Positions 32,019 to 44,514 are shown, counted from the first letter of the stretch. The stretch is DNA of 64,000 nucleotides from Odiellus spinosus (GCA_963920705.1 OY987226.1:5830501-5894500), one strand, 5' to 3'. Program-made: numbers and translations. Notes: generated by a model not told the origin, from the letters alone.

Positions 32019-33966
32019 TATTTAATTTGGTGCGGATCAATTTCATTTGGGGCCCATTTCCATTTTAATTTGGGGCCCATTTCCATTTTAATTTGCTGCC
32101 CATTTCCGTTTTAATTTGGCGCCCATTTCCATTTTAATTTGGCGCCCATTTCCATTTTAATTTGGCGCCCATTTCCATTTTAATTTGGCGCCCATTTCCA
32201 TTTTAATTTGGCGCCCATTTCCATTTTAATTTGGCGCCCATTTCCATTTTAATTTGGCGCCCATTTCCATTTTAATTTGGCGCCCATTTCCATTTTAATT
32301 TGGCGCCCATTTCCATTTTAATTTGGCGCCCATTTCCATTTTAATTTGCCGCCCATTTCCATTTTAATTTTGCCGCCCATTTCCATTTTAATTTGCCGCC
32401 CATTTCCATTTTAATTTGCCGCCCATTTCCATTTTAATTTGCCGCCCATTTCCATTTTAATTTGGCGCCCAAATCCATTTTAATTTGGCGCCCAATTCCA
32501 TTTTAATTTGGCGCCCATTTCCATTTTAATTTGGCGCCCATTTCCATTTTAATTTGGCGCCCATTTCCATTTTAATTTGGCGCCCATTTCCATTTTAATT
32601 TGCCGCCCAATTACATTTTAATTTGCCGCCCATTTACATTTTAATTTGCCGCCCATTTCCATTTTAATTTGCCGCCCATTTCCATTTTAATTTGGCGCCC
32701 AATTCCATTTTAATTTGGCGCCCAATTCCATTTTAATTTGGCGCCCAATTCCATTTTAATTTGGCGCCCAATTCCATTTTAATTTGGCGCCCATTTCCAT
32801 TTTAATTTGGCGCCCATTTCCATTTTAATTTGGCGCCCATTTCCATTTTAATTTGGCGCCCATTTCCATTTTAATTTGGCGCCCATTTCCATTTTAATTT
32901 GGCGCCCATTTCCATTTTAATTTGGCGCCCATTTCCATTTTAATTTGGCGCCCATTTCCATTTTAATTTGGCGCCCATTTCCATTTTAATTTGCCGCCCA
33001 TTTCCATTTTAATTTGCCGCCCATTTCCATTTTAATTTGCCGCCCATTTCCATTTTAATTTGCCGCCCATTTCCATTTTAATTTGGCGCCCAAATCCATT
33101 TTAATTTGGCGCCCAATTCCATTTTAATTTGGCGCCCATTTCCATTTTAATTTGGCGCCCATTTCCATTTTAATTTGGCGCCCATTTCCATTTTAATTTG
33201 GCGCCCATTTCCATTTTAATTTGGCGCCCATTTCCATTTTAATTTGGCGCCCATTTCCATTTTAATTTGGCGCCCATTTCCATTTTAATTTGGCGCCCAT
33301 TTCCATTTTAATTTGCCGCCCATTTCCATTTTAATTTGGCGCCCATTTCCATTTTAATTTGGCGCCCATTTCCATTTTAATTTGCCGCCCATTTACATTT
33401 TAATTTGCCGCCCAATTACATTTTAATTTGCGGCCCATTTCCATTTTAATTTGCCGCCCATTTCCATTTTAATTTGCCGCCCATTTCCATTTTAATTTGC
33501 CGCCCATTTCCATTTTAATTTGCCGCCCATTTCCATTTTAATTTGGCGCCCAATTCCATTTTAATTTGGCGCCCAATTCCATTTTAATTTGGCGCCCAAT
33601 TCCATTTTAATTTGGCGCCCATTTCCATTTTAATTTGGCGCCCATTTCCATTTTAATTTGGCGCCCATTTCCATTTTAATTTGGCGCCCATTTCCATTTT
33701 AATTTGGCGCCCATTTCCATTTTAATTTGGCGCCCATTTCCATTTTAATTTGGCGCCCATTTCCATTTTAATTTGGCGCCCATTTCCATTTTAATTTGCC
33801 GCCCATTTCCATTTTAATTTGCCGCCCATTTCCATTTTAATTTGCCGCCCATTTCCATTTTAATTTGCCGCCCATTTACATTTTAATTTGCCGCTCATTT
33901 ACATTTTAATTTGCCGCCCATTTACATTTTAATTTGCCGCCCATTTACATTTAATTTGGTGCGGAT
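32019..33966 (+). repeat. 23-bp minisatellite with 621-bp higher-order period
   Basis: About 83 units of 23 bp, consensus GGCGCCCATTTCCATTTTAA plus TTT. Variants are GGCGCCC or GCCGCCC and TTTCC, AATTCC, AAATCC or TTTAC. The single AAATCC variant recurs at 32464 and 33085, exactly 621 bp (27 units) apart. A similar order of variant runs surrounds each, so a multi-unit block was duplicated. The array is bracketed by AATTTGGTGCGGATCAA at both ends (about 32026 and 33952). No ORF of note. Confidence 0.97.
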
Positions 33967-35919
33967 CAACATAGCCAAAAATAAAATGTCAATTTTTAAT
34001 ATAGTTTTAGTGAACAAACTATCTCAATAAGCCCATACTTTTATCTGTTGAATACGAAATGGGCAAATTTTGTGTAGTATTCTTAAATACTTGATGATGA
34101 ACCTATACTATATTAAATTTAACAAGTAGTGGTTGCCTGTCGGCAATTCCTTTTGAACACGAGTCAATTTATCACAAAGATTTAAAATTTGAAATCATTA
34201 ATTATTTTTCTCGTAAAAAGTAACAATTCGAGAAACTGTCTTGCGGGAGTCAGTTAATGAAGTTAAAGGCGGTGAAGTAGTAGTAATTCTTTTAACCCAA
34301 TATGTATCAGTACTACTCTCTCTTTGTTGTCTGTTTAACGTCGGATAGAATTAACAATAATGGAAGTGCAGAAACATGCCGAAAATGTTTTTAAATCGCT
34401 TATCATCACGTAAGGGCACGTTTTCTATAGTAGGTAAATAAAACGACGAATGTATGTAAAATGAAATGCATTTTTCTGGACCAATCATGTTAAGCAACAG
34501 TCCGGAACGTTTATAGTGTAAAAGTCGCGCACGATGATCAAGGAGAGAGAGCCACAAAGCTGCGCCTCGCGCCCTCGAACAAAAAAACTTTATAGGTGTA
34601 TTTAAACCGGGGAAATCTTAACATGAAATCCGAATTTATTTTTGTGAACTGTAATTTTTAGAAATTGGTAAATTACTTGTATTCACAAAATGATTTATAT
34701 ATTAGATTTTCTATTATTTCCAAACGCTTCAAAATTATTATTCATGACTAAACAAATTGCAGTGTTTTACATGATACGCTTGGGCATTTGACTTTGCATT
34801 GATAGGGAAGTAACTCAGACATAATTACATTAACATGTCCTTAGCGACGCCAAACACTAATTATACTTGTTAGGCGAATTAAATTGTTACACTTCGACCG
34901 ATTTTAGCCCTTTTTAGTTTGTCTGCGGGCGAGGAGAGAAGAGAGATCGTTTTTATTCGCTCTGCCTACGCTAAACAATGAGCTTTCAGACTCGCGATAC
35001 TCCCGGGAAAAGATTATGTCAACGAAATGGATTATATTGGCTAGCTATATCACTTGTATTTAAGGAGGTATTTCTATGGGCAGAGGCCGGACAGCATATT
35101 TATTTTTGGTTAGGACCCTTAGTAGGATTTTTTAATTACTTTTTTGATTGTTCATGAAGTAGACCGTTAATTAGATAAACTGTGCTGATCGTCCGTCAGC
35201 CCCGCTTTCTACATTAGCGCGGGAAAATGAAATCTTAATGTCTGAAATTTTAGTATTTTATATGCTGGAATGGTCTATTTAAAAATATATTTATTTTTAC
35301 TTGCCGAACTTGTTAATTTATTCTTATACAATTTTAAGTTCACTTTTTGGCCCTGGGATTGAAGAATATCTGTGTATCTGTTTATCATCTTTAAGAAATG
35401 AACGTGATTTTCGACATGAGTGCTTACCGCCGCTATGGCGATTAGGACCCTAACAGATTTTTTTTTACTATACTATAGGTCTATTGAAATTTTATTAGGA
35501 ATATAAAATGACGGGTAAAAAGGGTTAAGCGAAAGAAACGCCGCATGCAGAACGAAAAAAAATATACTGCTGTGTTTCCATATGTTTACGCTTTTGCTCT
35601 TGCTTTCTATATAAACAATATTAATTTTTTTTTTTTTTTTTTTCTAACGTTTTTGACCGTGTAATTTTATTACTAAGATATTTTTCACGGTGAATACAAG
35701 TTCATACTCATTTACACAAATCTTATTTGACCAGGGTGAACATTTTAGAAAACCAGTGTAATATATGGTTTCTTGAAATTTCAGCGCGTCAATACAATCT
35801 TAAACATGATTTTCAGTTCCTTGGTGATTTGTTTTCTTTGAATCAGAATTCTCACGAGTTCATGAATGAAATTTGAATGAAAACTTTAATTGCAAACTTC
35901 ATAGATAATAGCTGTGAAA
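33967..35919. other. AT-rich spacer with a family M copy
   Basis: 34791-34868 (TTGCATTGATAGGGAAGTAA ... TGTCCTTAGCGACGCCAAAC) matches 50219-50300, an unclassified dispersed repeat (family M). The patch at 34920-35040 is GC-richer without an ORF. Poly-T at about 35625-35643. The minus frame at 34351-34557 has no recognised domain. Confidence 0.45.
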
Positions 35920-36188
35920 TTTACAAAAGCTACGGTCACACTAGCATTACTTAATCGGTTTCCAAACGTTAAAATCAAACCGATATACAAATCGCCAGGA
36001 ATCGTTTTAAGCGTCATGTGTTCACGCTTTATTTTTATTAATCGATTTATTGTACCTTCATCTATCGGTTGTGGAAACCGAATCGGGACGAAACTGGTTC
36101 CCGAAGCAGTTTTGATAAATCAAATCAAATCGGTTCGAGAAAGACGGTTTCCCCGTTCACACGACTCTAGTATGAACGCGGCTTTAGT
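35920..36188 (+). mobile_element. Family J element, long form
   Basis: The left end GCTACGGTCACACTAGCATT and the right end TAGTATGAACGCGGCTTTAG bracket an inner foldback (AACCGATATACAAATCG; CCCGAAGCAGTTTTGATAAA). The 121-codon frame at 35914-36279 runs through it and is judged incidental. It is related to 48826-49053. Confidence 0.75.
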
Positions 36189-36936
36189 GCTAGCGCGCAA
36201 TCAAAATAAATTTTTAACGAGTTTCTTAATTATCATAAAAATATATTTAAATATTAAATATATATTTATATTCGCTTAATTGAAGTTATACCATCAATTT
36301 TAAAATCTTATCTTAGCCAAGCGTATCTTTTAAATTAACGTAACTTTTAACTTCGCATTCAATTGCATTGGGAAAAATTCGTATACCTGACCAATATATT
36401 ACTTTTAAGTGCTGACATACGAACTCCTAATACCGGTAGTTAAAAGCCTTTACTACAATAATAGTAACTATAATGTAAGGAATTTAAATCTTAAGTAGGC
36501 TTAATTGAGAAAGTGGCCAGAATTGGGAACGTGGGATTTATTCCTTTCAGCTTTCAGGGGGAACAATAATGAGAAAATGTTTGATCCACATTTAAAATCT
36601 CTTTATATAGATTAGTTGTCTGTCCGTATTCTCTTTTCATCCCCTATGTATAGCTTTTAAATTCGTAAGGGGGATAGGAAAGGTGCATTATCGGTGAGCG
36701 AGCAAGCGTGCAGCCTTTTGTTTCGAGTTAAATATCTTTTAAAAGGGAAGTCGGTGCCGAAGTTGGGTTCACGTTGAATGTGCTATATGTTGCTATGAAA
36801 TTTCGTAAAGGGATGGTGAAAATCTAACCCGGTTTTTGTTTTTTTAAATATTCTTCAAAGACAGTTTTACAATATTTTTACACTTCTAGGTTTAGCATAG
36901 ATTTTTTAACTGTGATGGGTGTCAGGGGTTGATGCA
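36189..36936. other. AT-rich spacer
   Basis: No gene or repeat family was recognised. Confidence 0.45.
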
Positions 36937-36938
36937 AA

Positions 36939-37222
36939 TAGTCCTGGTCGATTTCCAAAACCGGAAGTCTAGAGAACCTCGCGAAAATTTTGGCGGGGAA
37001 AACTTTTTGTCACGTGATCGTCCGCCATCTTTTTGTAGTGTGAAAATAGCTACAGACTAACCAACGCCTCCTATACTTTATCATATAGGAAGCGTAGGAC
37101 TAACAACTTGAATTTGGTTTGTGGGAAATAAAATTAGAAATAGTCTGGCAACCTGTTACTACAAAAAGATGGCGGCGCGGCTATGAGACAAGGGCCCATT
37201 TCCGGCAAATCGACCAGGACTA
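36939..37222 (+). mobile_element. TA-flanked MITE (Tc1/mariner-type target)
   Basis: The element (36941-37220, 280 bp) is flanked by TA. It starts GTCCTGGTCGATTT and ends AAATCGACCAGGAC. A second inverted pair sits inside: CGCCATCTTTTTGTAGT (37023-37039) and ACTACAAAAAGATGGCG (37158-37174), 17 of 17 matching. No ORF. This is the only copy in the window. Confidence 0.8.
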
Positions 37223-37224
37223 TT

Positions 37225-38502
37225 CACGTCAGTTGGGGAGTTATTTGACGTAAATTTTGAAACGTTAATTTTGTCATTGGGAACTTTTGCAAACTAATGC
37301 CAATTAAACTTCGGTTTGCAAAATATAAACTTCGATTTTGTACTGGTGGTAGTGCTGTATTTATCTCCCATCATGCTTTAAAAAGTAGATATGGTTAAAA
37401 ACCTTTCATTTATTAAAATAATTAATTTTATATAATTGGTTTAATGGAGATATAAGTACAATTAACAGTCTTTAGTTCATTTTTTTGCTGTTAATCTGTT
37501 TTAAATGCTTAGCTCATACACATTAGAATTTTTAATTAAGGCTATCAGTGTTTAGATAAATTCCAATTTGTTGTAGGACTGATGGTAGAACTTTGAACTA
37601 TAAATTAAATTAAAATTCCCATGGTTAACATTTGAAGATCGTCTTCGTTGAGTCGAAGAACCTTGAAATTAGTTTCTGATTAGATCCGATTAGATTGTCT
37701 ATATCATTTTAGTTCAACCAAATTCAAGGTACAAATTCCTTCAATTTCATCTTCTCTTTAATTTAAACTCTTATGAAAACTCTTTAGTGTTGAATTTTCC
37801 ACTTGCTTTAAACTGTAGCTAACGTTTCGCTATTAGAGAATAATTCCCACGGATATTCGAATAGTAGCTTAAAGCTCAACTCGCGGGGGCCATCGGGGTT
37901 TAGTTCAACTTAAGTTAGCGGGAGGGTTAAGAGAAAATATTCTCTAGAGGTGATTTTCTCAAAGTTACTCCGTTTTGGGATCAATCTAAAGAGAAGACTA
38001 CGACCTAGCTAGAGTAAGGAAAATGTTACTTAATACTTTCTGATGAAGAGGACTAAATTGGAGATAATGGAATAATTTCGCGGATATACTTATTGATGTT
38101 GTTTACCTCTTAAAGTTCAAAGTTCGAAACCCTTCACGGGGAATTTTAGATTGAGTTAGCGAGAGAGATTCATTGAGTGATTTTTAGATTTTTATCAGGA
38201 TTTGATTTGTCGTTTTGAATTCTTATAAACAGGGAATTTGAAAAGATTTCGGGAATATTATAAATGTATTCCCCGGTGTAAGACAAGTTTGCTAAACTTA
38301 ACATTTTGTATTACCGTGTCTCAACTTTCGCTGGTGTGAAACTTGCTTTTGAACAAAAGTATAGTGTCTTAGAAATTAGTAATTATAAATTAATGATTTT
38401 CATAAATTAAATTTTATTTTTCTATAAAATTTCCGTGTTAAATATACACTTTATTGGATATATATAATCTTCAAGACAATCATTGGGGAAAACCATTCCC
38501 AC
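37225..38502. other. AT-rich spacer
   Basis: No gene was recognised. A GAGAAAATATTCTC palindrome lies at about 37931. Confidence 0.45.
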
Positions 38503-38837
38503 ATCTTTAGGAATGATCCCCAAATCTTTAGGAATGATCCCCAAATCTTTAGGAATGATCCCCAAATCTTTAGGAATGATCCCCAAATCTTTAGGAATGA
38601 TCCCCAAATCTTTAGGAATGATCCCCAAATCTTTAGGAATGATCCCCAAATCTTTAGGAATGATCCCCAAATCTTTAGGAATGATCCCCAAATCTTTAGG
38701 AATGATCCCCAAATCTTTAGGAATGATCCCCAAATCTTTAGGAATGATCCCCAAATCTTTAGGAATGATCCCCAAATCTTTAGGAATGATCCCCAAATCT
38801 TTAGGAATGATCCCCAAATCTTTAGGAATGACCCCCA
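38503..38837 (+). repeat. 21-bp minisatellite, open in frame on both strands
   Basis: Fifteen to sixteen nearly identical 21-bp units, AATGATCCCCAAATCTTTAG plus G. Because 21 is a multiple of three, the plus strand reads MIPKSLG repeats (121 codons, 38483-38848). The minus strand reads DLGIIPK repeats (149 codons, 38871-38422). A degenerate related piece (TTTAGGTATGACCCCCACAT) is at about 38992-39011. Mutual openness on both strands follows from a stop-free unit and does not indicate a gene. Confidence 0.97.
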
Positions 38838-40292
38838 CGTTTTTATGATGTACTACCACATACTTAGACAAATCAAATCTGTAGTTTCGACTGTACTGAA
38901 GTGATTACGTAATTACTTACGTATTTAGCATTGCCAAAGGCTGTAGTCAGTTATGGAAGTGGTTAACCCTTTGGAATGGACTTCACACATCTTTAGGTAT
39001 GACCCCCACATCCTTAGGAAGGACCCCCTCAACTAACTTTTCTAATAGTTGAAGCGGAAGTGGCACCATTCTCTACTTATCGTAGGTCGTAAATTAAATT
39101 ATTATGCTACGGACCCAAAAGCCAACGAAATAAAATATTAATAAATAATTATTATAATAATAATAATAAATCATACCTGATTATTTATTTATAGGCTTAA
39201 TATGTAGGTAATTTGTTTTTCAAGGGCTCGGAAATAATGTCAAATTAATTATTTAATAAATTACGTTTAGAAAATCTCTAAACGTTTTCGTTCCTTATTC
39301 AAATTGAATTCAAAATTCATACGAATTTTCGAGAGAAAACTTTCCTTATACTAATTCTATTGTTTAACAAAAACACCCTTTAAATCTATTAGTATTACAA
39401 GCACGCCTAAATTGAAATGATTTAACCTAACGATTTTTTTATCCAAAAAGTTGAATTAAACGAATTCTAAAAACAAGCAATAATTTTTTACGAAAATAAT
39501 TCGTTTTAATAGAATTAAACTTTGATAAAAAGTTTTAGAAAAAATTGGGTGATTGTTATTGGATTAATTAATCTATAATTTGTCTTGTTAGAATTAAATT
39601 ACGACGCGATTAAACTTAATCTCTATATAGTTAACTCTTGAACTTATTTTAAAATTTTGCAAGTTTTTTTCCTCTTAGACGCAATTATCTTTTGTTAAAC
39701 AGTATGCATTTTAGCATCGAAAGTCTTTATCCTTTTAAACCTTTTTGTTGAAAATCAGCACGTTCGTTTTCTTAATAATTTAATACTATAACTTATTGTT
39801 TATTGAGGAAAAACATTATCCACATTTAAACGTTTGAAATTGCAAATATTTTATATTGCCTATTGTTTTAATTTAAAAACATTTATAATGCATTTATGAA
39901 GAAACTCTAGACATTCTTAATTAGGTAATGTATTCTATATTCGTATTCAAAAGGAGTTTTTGCGCGATTCCCTTTAAATAAGATGAATACTTAAAATATA
40001 GAATTAGGCTTAGCATGTTTGAAACTTTGAAAAAAACTTAATAGGCTGTTACCAGTAGTTTTTTTCCGAAACTTAAATAACGATAATTTTCATATGAAAG
40101 TTAAAACTTTCTGGATTAAGTACTTTTACGAAAAAGACCGCGCGAAAGCGACCTAATCAGTCTACAATAGCCGCGGGACTATAGTGATGACGTAGAAATT
40201 TTTAATATTGCATTTTAATTGTATGATAAAACTAAAAAAAAATATAATCCATTGGCAGTGCACCCTCACTAAAAAGCATAACCTCTCTTAAA
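38838..40292. other. AT-rich spacer with family N and family I fragments
   Basis: About 38895-38955 (TTTAGCATTGCCAAAGGC, TGTAGTCAGTT) matches 54735-54795 (family N). 40064-40170 is an internal family I fragment (CTTTTACGAAAAAGACCGCG, TCAGTCTACAATAGCC). No gene was recognised. Confidence 0.5.
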
Positions 40293-40600
40293 ACGCTACC
40301 CTCTTCAGACGAGGCGTAATTAGCGAATTTAATCAGATTTAAACTAGTTCAATAAACCTCAGTTAAATCTGATTAAACCTCAGATAATTATCCCTCGTTT
40401 GAGAGGGTATTATACCCTCTTCAGACGAGGGATAATTAACCAAAGTATCTTGTTAATTATACCCTCTTCAGACGAGGGTTAATTAATCAAGATTTAATCA
40501 TATTTAACTGAGTTTTATTGAACTGTAAAGGCTATGTAAACCTCAGTTAAATCTGATTAAACCTCTGTTAATTATGCATCATCTGAAGAGGGTATAATCT
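40293..40600 (+). repeat. Family Q cluster of CTCTTCAGACGAGGG inverted repeats
   Basis: TACCCTCTTCAGACGAGG occurs at about 40306, 40409 and 40459 on the plus strand, and in the other orientation as CTCGTTTGAGAGGGTA (40388) and ATCTGAAGAGGGTATAAT (40580). Between them AACCTCAGTTAAATCTGATT occurs twice on the plus strand (40356 and 40540) and roughly inverted nearby. It is a compound of foldback copies, probably nested MITEs. A related CTCTTCAGACGCGTATAAT is at about 50612. Confidence 0.7.
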
Positions 40601-41261
40601 TGTGGATTTATTTTCCATTAAGCCTTTCGTTTTTGGGTCAAAATCATGATATTTTGTATGTGACCATACATTTTCTCAGCCAACTAAAAGGTGCATATAA
40701 ATTTACGTAATCTCTTCGACATTACCCACATCGTTCAAGTATGAATAGGCACCTTTAAAATTAGTCAATTTAACTTTATCATGACCGTGCTACATCACTG
40801 AATGACATAATATAGGATAATACGGTTTTAAATAACGTTAAAAGATTCCCATAACTTTTCGATATCCGAGGTCAGTAACGCTAATCTAATTCGACAAAAT
40901 GTTCCCGCATATATAAAGACTGGTAAAAGTCCTAACCTCGTAACCCTTAATTTGATTTAACCCCGTTCATTTTTCTTATGTGACTTTTAAACCACGGCTT
41001 AATACACGAATCAAAAAAAAATCAAAACAAAAAAACACAATGTCTTTTCTTTAGACCCAGTTTGACTCCTATACCTAAAGTGTGATATCATTTTTATTAA
41101 AAGTCTGTAGTGTGTAAGAGGGTATGCTTTGTATATTTCGCTTCTCATTTGGCTCTTAATCTTCGCTGCCCACTTAATACATAGAACAGGATATCGAGTT
41201 CCATGACGGGGGAAGTCACGGTTCAAGACATCCATAGGTTACAATAAGTGAAAATGTTTAC
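40601..41261. other. AT-rich spacer
   Basis: The minus frame at 41011-41235 has no recognised domain. No repeat family was recognised. Confidence 0.45.
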
Positions 41262-41703
41262 TTAAAGGGAGAATGCAACCTAATTACAAGTGATTTTCTT
41301 ATCGATTCCTTATCGTTTAAATAGGCCTAATCCACCGATAAAAAGTTTGCAATACAAATATTAAACTAGAAATAAATTTAAAACTTACCCTGAAAATAGG
41401 CTTAGCGAGATTGATGGAGATCCTGAATCGCGTCCGTGTAAGGTCTAGCGACCAATGAGCAAAGGCCCGTCGTTCACGCGAGATCTCCACGAGACTTACG
41501 TAGCTTGCGATTGGTCGCTAGACCTTACACCCGAGGAAATCAGGAGCTCCATGAATCCCACTAAGCCTATTTTCAGGGTAAGTTTTAAATTTATTTCTAG
41601 TTTAATATTTGTTTGTAAATTTTTTAAATAGTGGATTAGGCCTATTTAAACAATAAGGAATCGATAAAAAATCACTTGTTGTTAGGTTGCATCCTCCCTT
41701 TAA
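41262..41703 (+). mobile_element. Family C TTAA foldback, full copy
   Basis: TTAA at 41262-41265 and 41700-41703. Ends AGGGAGAATGCAACC and GGTTGCATCCTCCCT. The arms are nearly mirror images: ACTAGAAATAAATTTAAAAC and its inverse, GCGACCAATGAGCAAAG facing GCGATTGGTCGC. This is the best-preserved family C copy. Confidence 0.95.
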
Positions 41704-41728
41704 AATGGATGGATGGGTGAAGTTTTTA

Positions 41729-42250
41729 TTAAAGTGAGACTGTTACTGATTTTTCATGGATTCACAGGGTTGTTACAGGTCAGGGAAAACGGGGAAAAGT
41801 CATGGAATTTGAAAATGAACCAAAAACGTCAGGGAAAAGTTAGGGAATTTAAAGATTTTTCAAGAAGCCAGGAAATTACAATCATTATCTGTAGAAAAGA
41901 TTTGAAGCTGATCATGTCAGTTGTGAAGGTTATAAAACAAAGTTACGCGTGCAAAAGTTTGGCGAACGCAATTGCAAAATAATATAAAAATAAAAGGTTA
42001 AAAATTGGGTAGTATTAGCTGAAAGGGTTAGGGGAAATCGTTGGAAAAGGTCAGGAAAATACCTGGAAAAGTCAGGGAATTTGAATTTGAAAAAAACTGT
42101 GGCAACCTGGCCAGGAAATTGAGTAGCATTTTCGGAAAAATTACCTCGCTGAAATTAATATGATTGGTCCGAATTTATAATTAATATAATAGAGATTTTA
42201 CGAAAGTTTATAAATTAATTTAATCACGAAAAACGTATCTAAAAATTGTG
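41729..42250 (+). mobile_element. Family I TTAA element, split by family H, right end not found
   Basis: TTAA (41729) and AGTGAGACTGTTACTG, then TTTTTCATGGATTCA, are interrupted by family H. After it, GAGTAGCATTTTCGGAAAAA matches the copy at 52034 (AAGTAGCATTTTCGGAAAGA). The right terminus is not recognisable, so the end coordinate is approximate. Confidence 0.65.
41765..42109 (+). mobile_element. Family H element inside family I
   Basis: It starts CAGGGTTGTTACAGGTCAGG and ends ACTGTGGCAACCTGG, diverged from the copy at 30685. The frame at 41713-41982 is internal and incidental. Confidence 0.8.
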
Positions 42251-43540
42251 AAAAATTCTCAGTTACGTTTTTTGGCATGGTGATTCTGAAAATAAATTAA
42301 AAAAGCTGTTCTATTTTTAGCTCCAAGTTTCCCTTTAACGTTTCTTTAAATCCAGGCACTACTACGTAAGAAATTATTGAAAAACACTATTAATGGGTAG
42401 CTAATGGTATACTAGTTCATTGTTTTCAATTGTAATCTAAGATTGGATCGAAGTGGGGGTCATTATAGCGGATCAACGCACATTCGACATTTCCCCTGCT
42501 CTTACTTTATACTTTTGATCAATACCTGTTTGCAAACTAATGGAAACTGAGGTGTATTTATACGCAATGTTAATCTCCTTATATTGTAAAAGTAGTTTTA
42601 CAAACTTAATTCTCGCGAATAATATATAGGGTTCTCTTATTTTTCCCGCCGCGCGATATTAGGTTGGTTTGGCGGGCGGGCGGTCAGTATTCAGCTTGAC
42701 CTTTCGCGGCTTGACCCCGTGCGCTCCGTTGAGGGTTTCCTTTCTCGCGGGTGCGGGGGAGATAGAATATTATACAGATTACAGTTAGAGGGAGGGGATA
42801 ACTTCCGCTGAGTCACCCTGTCGGTGATTGCCGGAACTACAAATAACCCCCGGCCGACGACTTTTAATGCTTTTCAATCAAATTCGACCCTTCATTGCAG
42901 TTTCCCTTATCAGAAATCGCGGGATATGTTTATGGAAATCGATTTTGCCACATTTAGATAAAGACTCTAGTATACATCGTGTTAAGCGTGTAATGATATA
43001 TTTAAGACAATTTGTGGTTAGGATGTTATTCGTGTTAGCAGGAATTCATATAAATATATAGAGTATATTTATATATGAATTCCTGGTGTTAGTTTACGCT
43101 TTAAATTAAATTATAATTAAGTAGTCATGCTTAGTAACAAAAGTTTTAAGACTTCATGCTTGAAATAAATTAGACTTAACCGAAATTTAATTAAGTTGTT
43201 TTATTTAAATTTACATCCTTTTCTTTAATTTTACAGACACAGAGCTTTAGAACTTATAATTTTAATATAATGACCGAAATATTCAGTAAATCAAACCTTC
43301 CACTTTATACACGCATAATTATTAAATTATTATTTCCCACATAGTAATTTAACCCAAATCTAAATGTAGAATCTAATCTTAAAACCAGAATTAAAGAATA
43401 GAAATCAATTATTAACATATCAAAATAAAGAAATAAAATATAGAAACGTAATTATTTTATTTTCAAAAAGGGATAAAATTCCACTTTTAAGATCTTACTA
43501 TACCGTAATTGATGAGCAGCGTATGTAGCAAAATCTTGCT
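42251..43540. other. Spacer with GC-rich island 42640-42960 and a short palindrome
   Basis: The island contains CTTGACCTTTCGCGGC (nuclear-receptor-like half site), GCGGGCGGGCGG, CCCTTATCAG (GATA-like) and ATGTTTATGGAAATCG. It is repeat-free and its 77-codon frame (42828-43061) has no recognised domain. 43039-43085 is an inverted repeat of CAGGAATTCATATAAATATA. Candidate enhancer or promoter; inference. Confidence 0.35.
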
Positions 43541-43743
43541 TTAATGGGAGGATGAAGAGGACAAAGATGTAATTATTTTTTGTTTCATTTATTCAGCTTC
43601 TTAACGTAGAAAAACGTTCAGGAATTGTCTATAGATTGTGCAAAAAATCGTAAACCTGATTTTGATATTAAATTAAAATGAGAACCTCCGACTAATCAAA
43701 ATTCTCTCACTCTTTATCTAATTTCTCTTCACCCTCCCTTTAA
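43541..43743 (+). mobile_element. Family U TTAA MITE, 203 bp
   Basis: TTAA at both ends. The left inner end TGGGAGGATGAAGAGGACA pairs with the right end TCTCTTCACCCTCCCT. The body is AT-rich with no ORF. Only this copy was recognised. Confidence 0.65.
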
Positions 43744-44514
43744 GAAACAATGTTATTTCGATAAATTCCAGTCGATTTATGCCAACACGATTTTGGACAA
43801 AGCGGATATTTCAAATTTAATATTTATTTTCTTCACTGACCATAACGTCCAAGCTATTAAATTTTTATAGGAAAACAATAGAAAACTTAAAGTCTAACGC
43901 CCCCTCCCCCCAACGTCTGTGAAAAGTGACCATTATAATAATAAACCCATTTGAAATAGTCCAATTATTGAAAGGTTTTCGGCCCAAAAAAACGAGGAAA
44001 TACAATTGAAAAAAAAAAAAAGTGGCAAGCAATTTTAAGATATAAAGTTGAATAGCCGACGGTCAAGTGTCCGTAATTACGATTGGTGCGTGGGAGTGAA
44101 TAACGCACGGTAATGGTCAATCTTTATAAATGGCACCACTAGGAAAGAAACAGAGCGTATATTAGCAATTTTGACAGTAAAATTTCTTGACCGAACGTTT
44201 TGAGAATAATTTAAAGTTCATATGAAAGCGTTTATCAAAAAAAATTAATTTCAACTAACGCTGAAACTAACGAAAATATTTGGTTTTGAATGTTGCTGAT
44301 TAATACCATCTTTCGCCATAACAATTAGTAACAACCTAGAATGGTCGCTTCCAAGACTCTTAACTTTTAATATTTTAATTTTATAATTTAGTTTAAATAA
44401 AATATCTGATATATTTTAAAGAGATAAAACTAAAGATGTATGAATTTTAAATTTTCATATTTTAGAATTTATTTTCTAAAGTTTGCTCAGGTTTGCATTT
44501 CAGGGTAATGTGAA
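43744..44514. other. AT-rich spacer
   Basis: No gene or repeat family was recognised. Confidence 0.45.

Noticed and set aside
35914-36279. 121-codon plus-strand ORF
   Set aside because: It runs through a family J foldback element into A/T-rich sequence and shows no domain.
38422-38871. 149- and 121-codon ORFs as genes
   Set aside because: Both are direct translations of a 21-bp minisatellite whose unit lacks stops in these frames on both strands.
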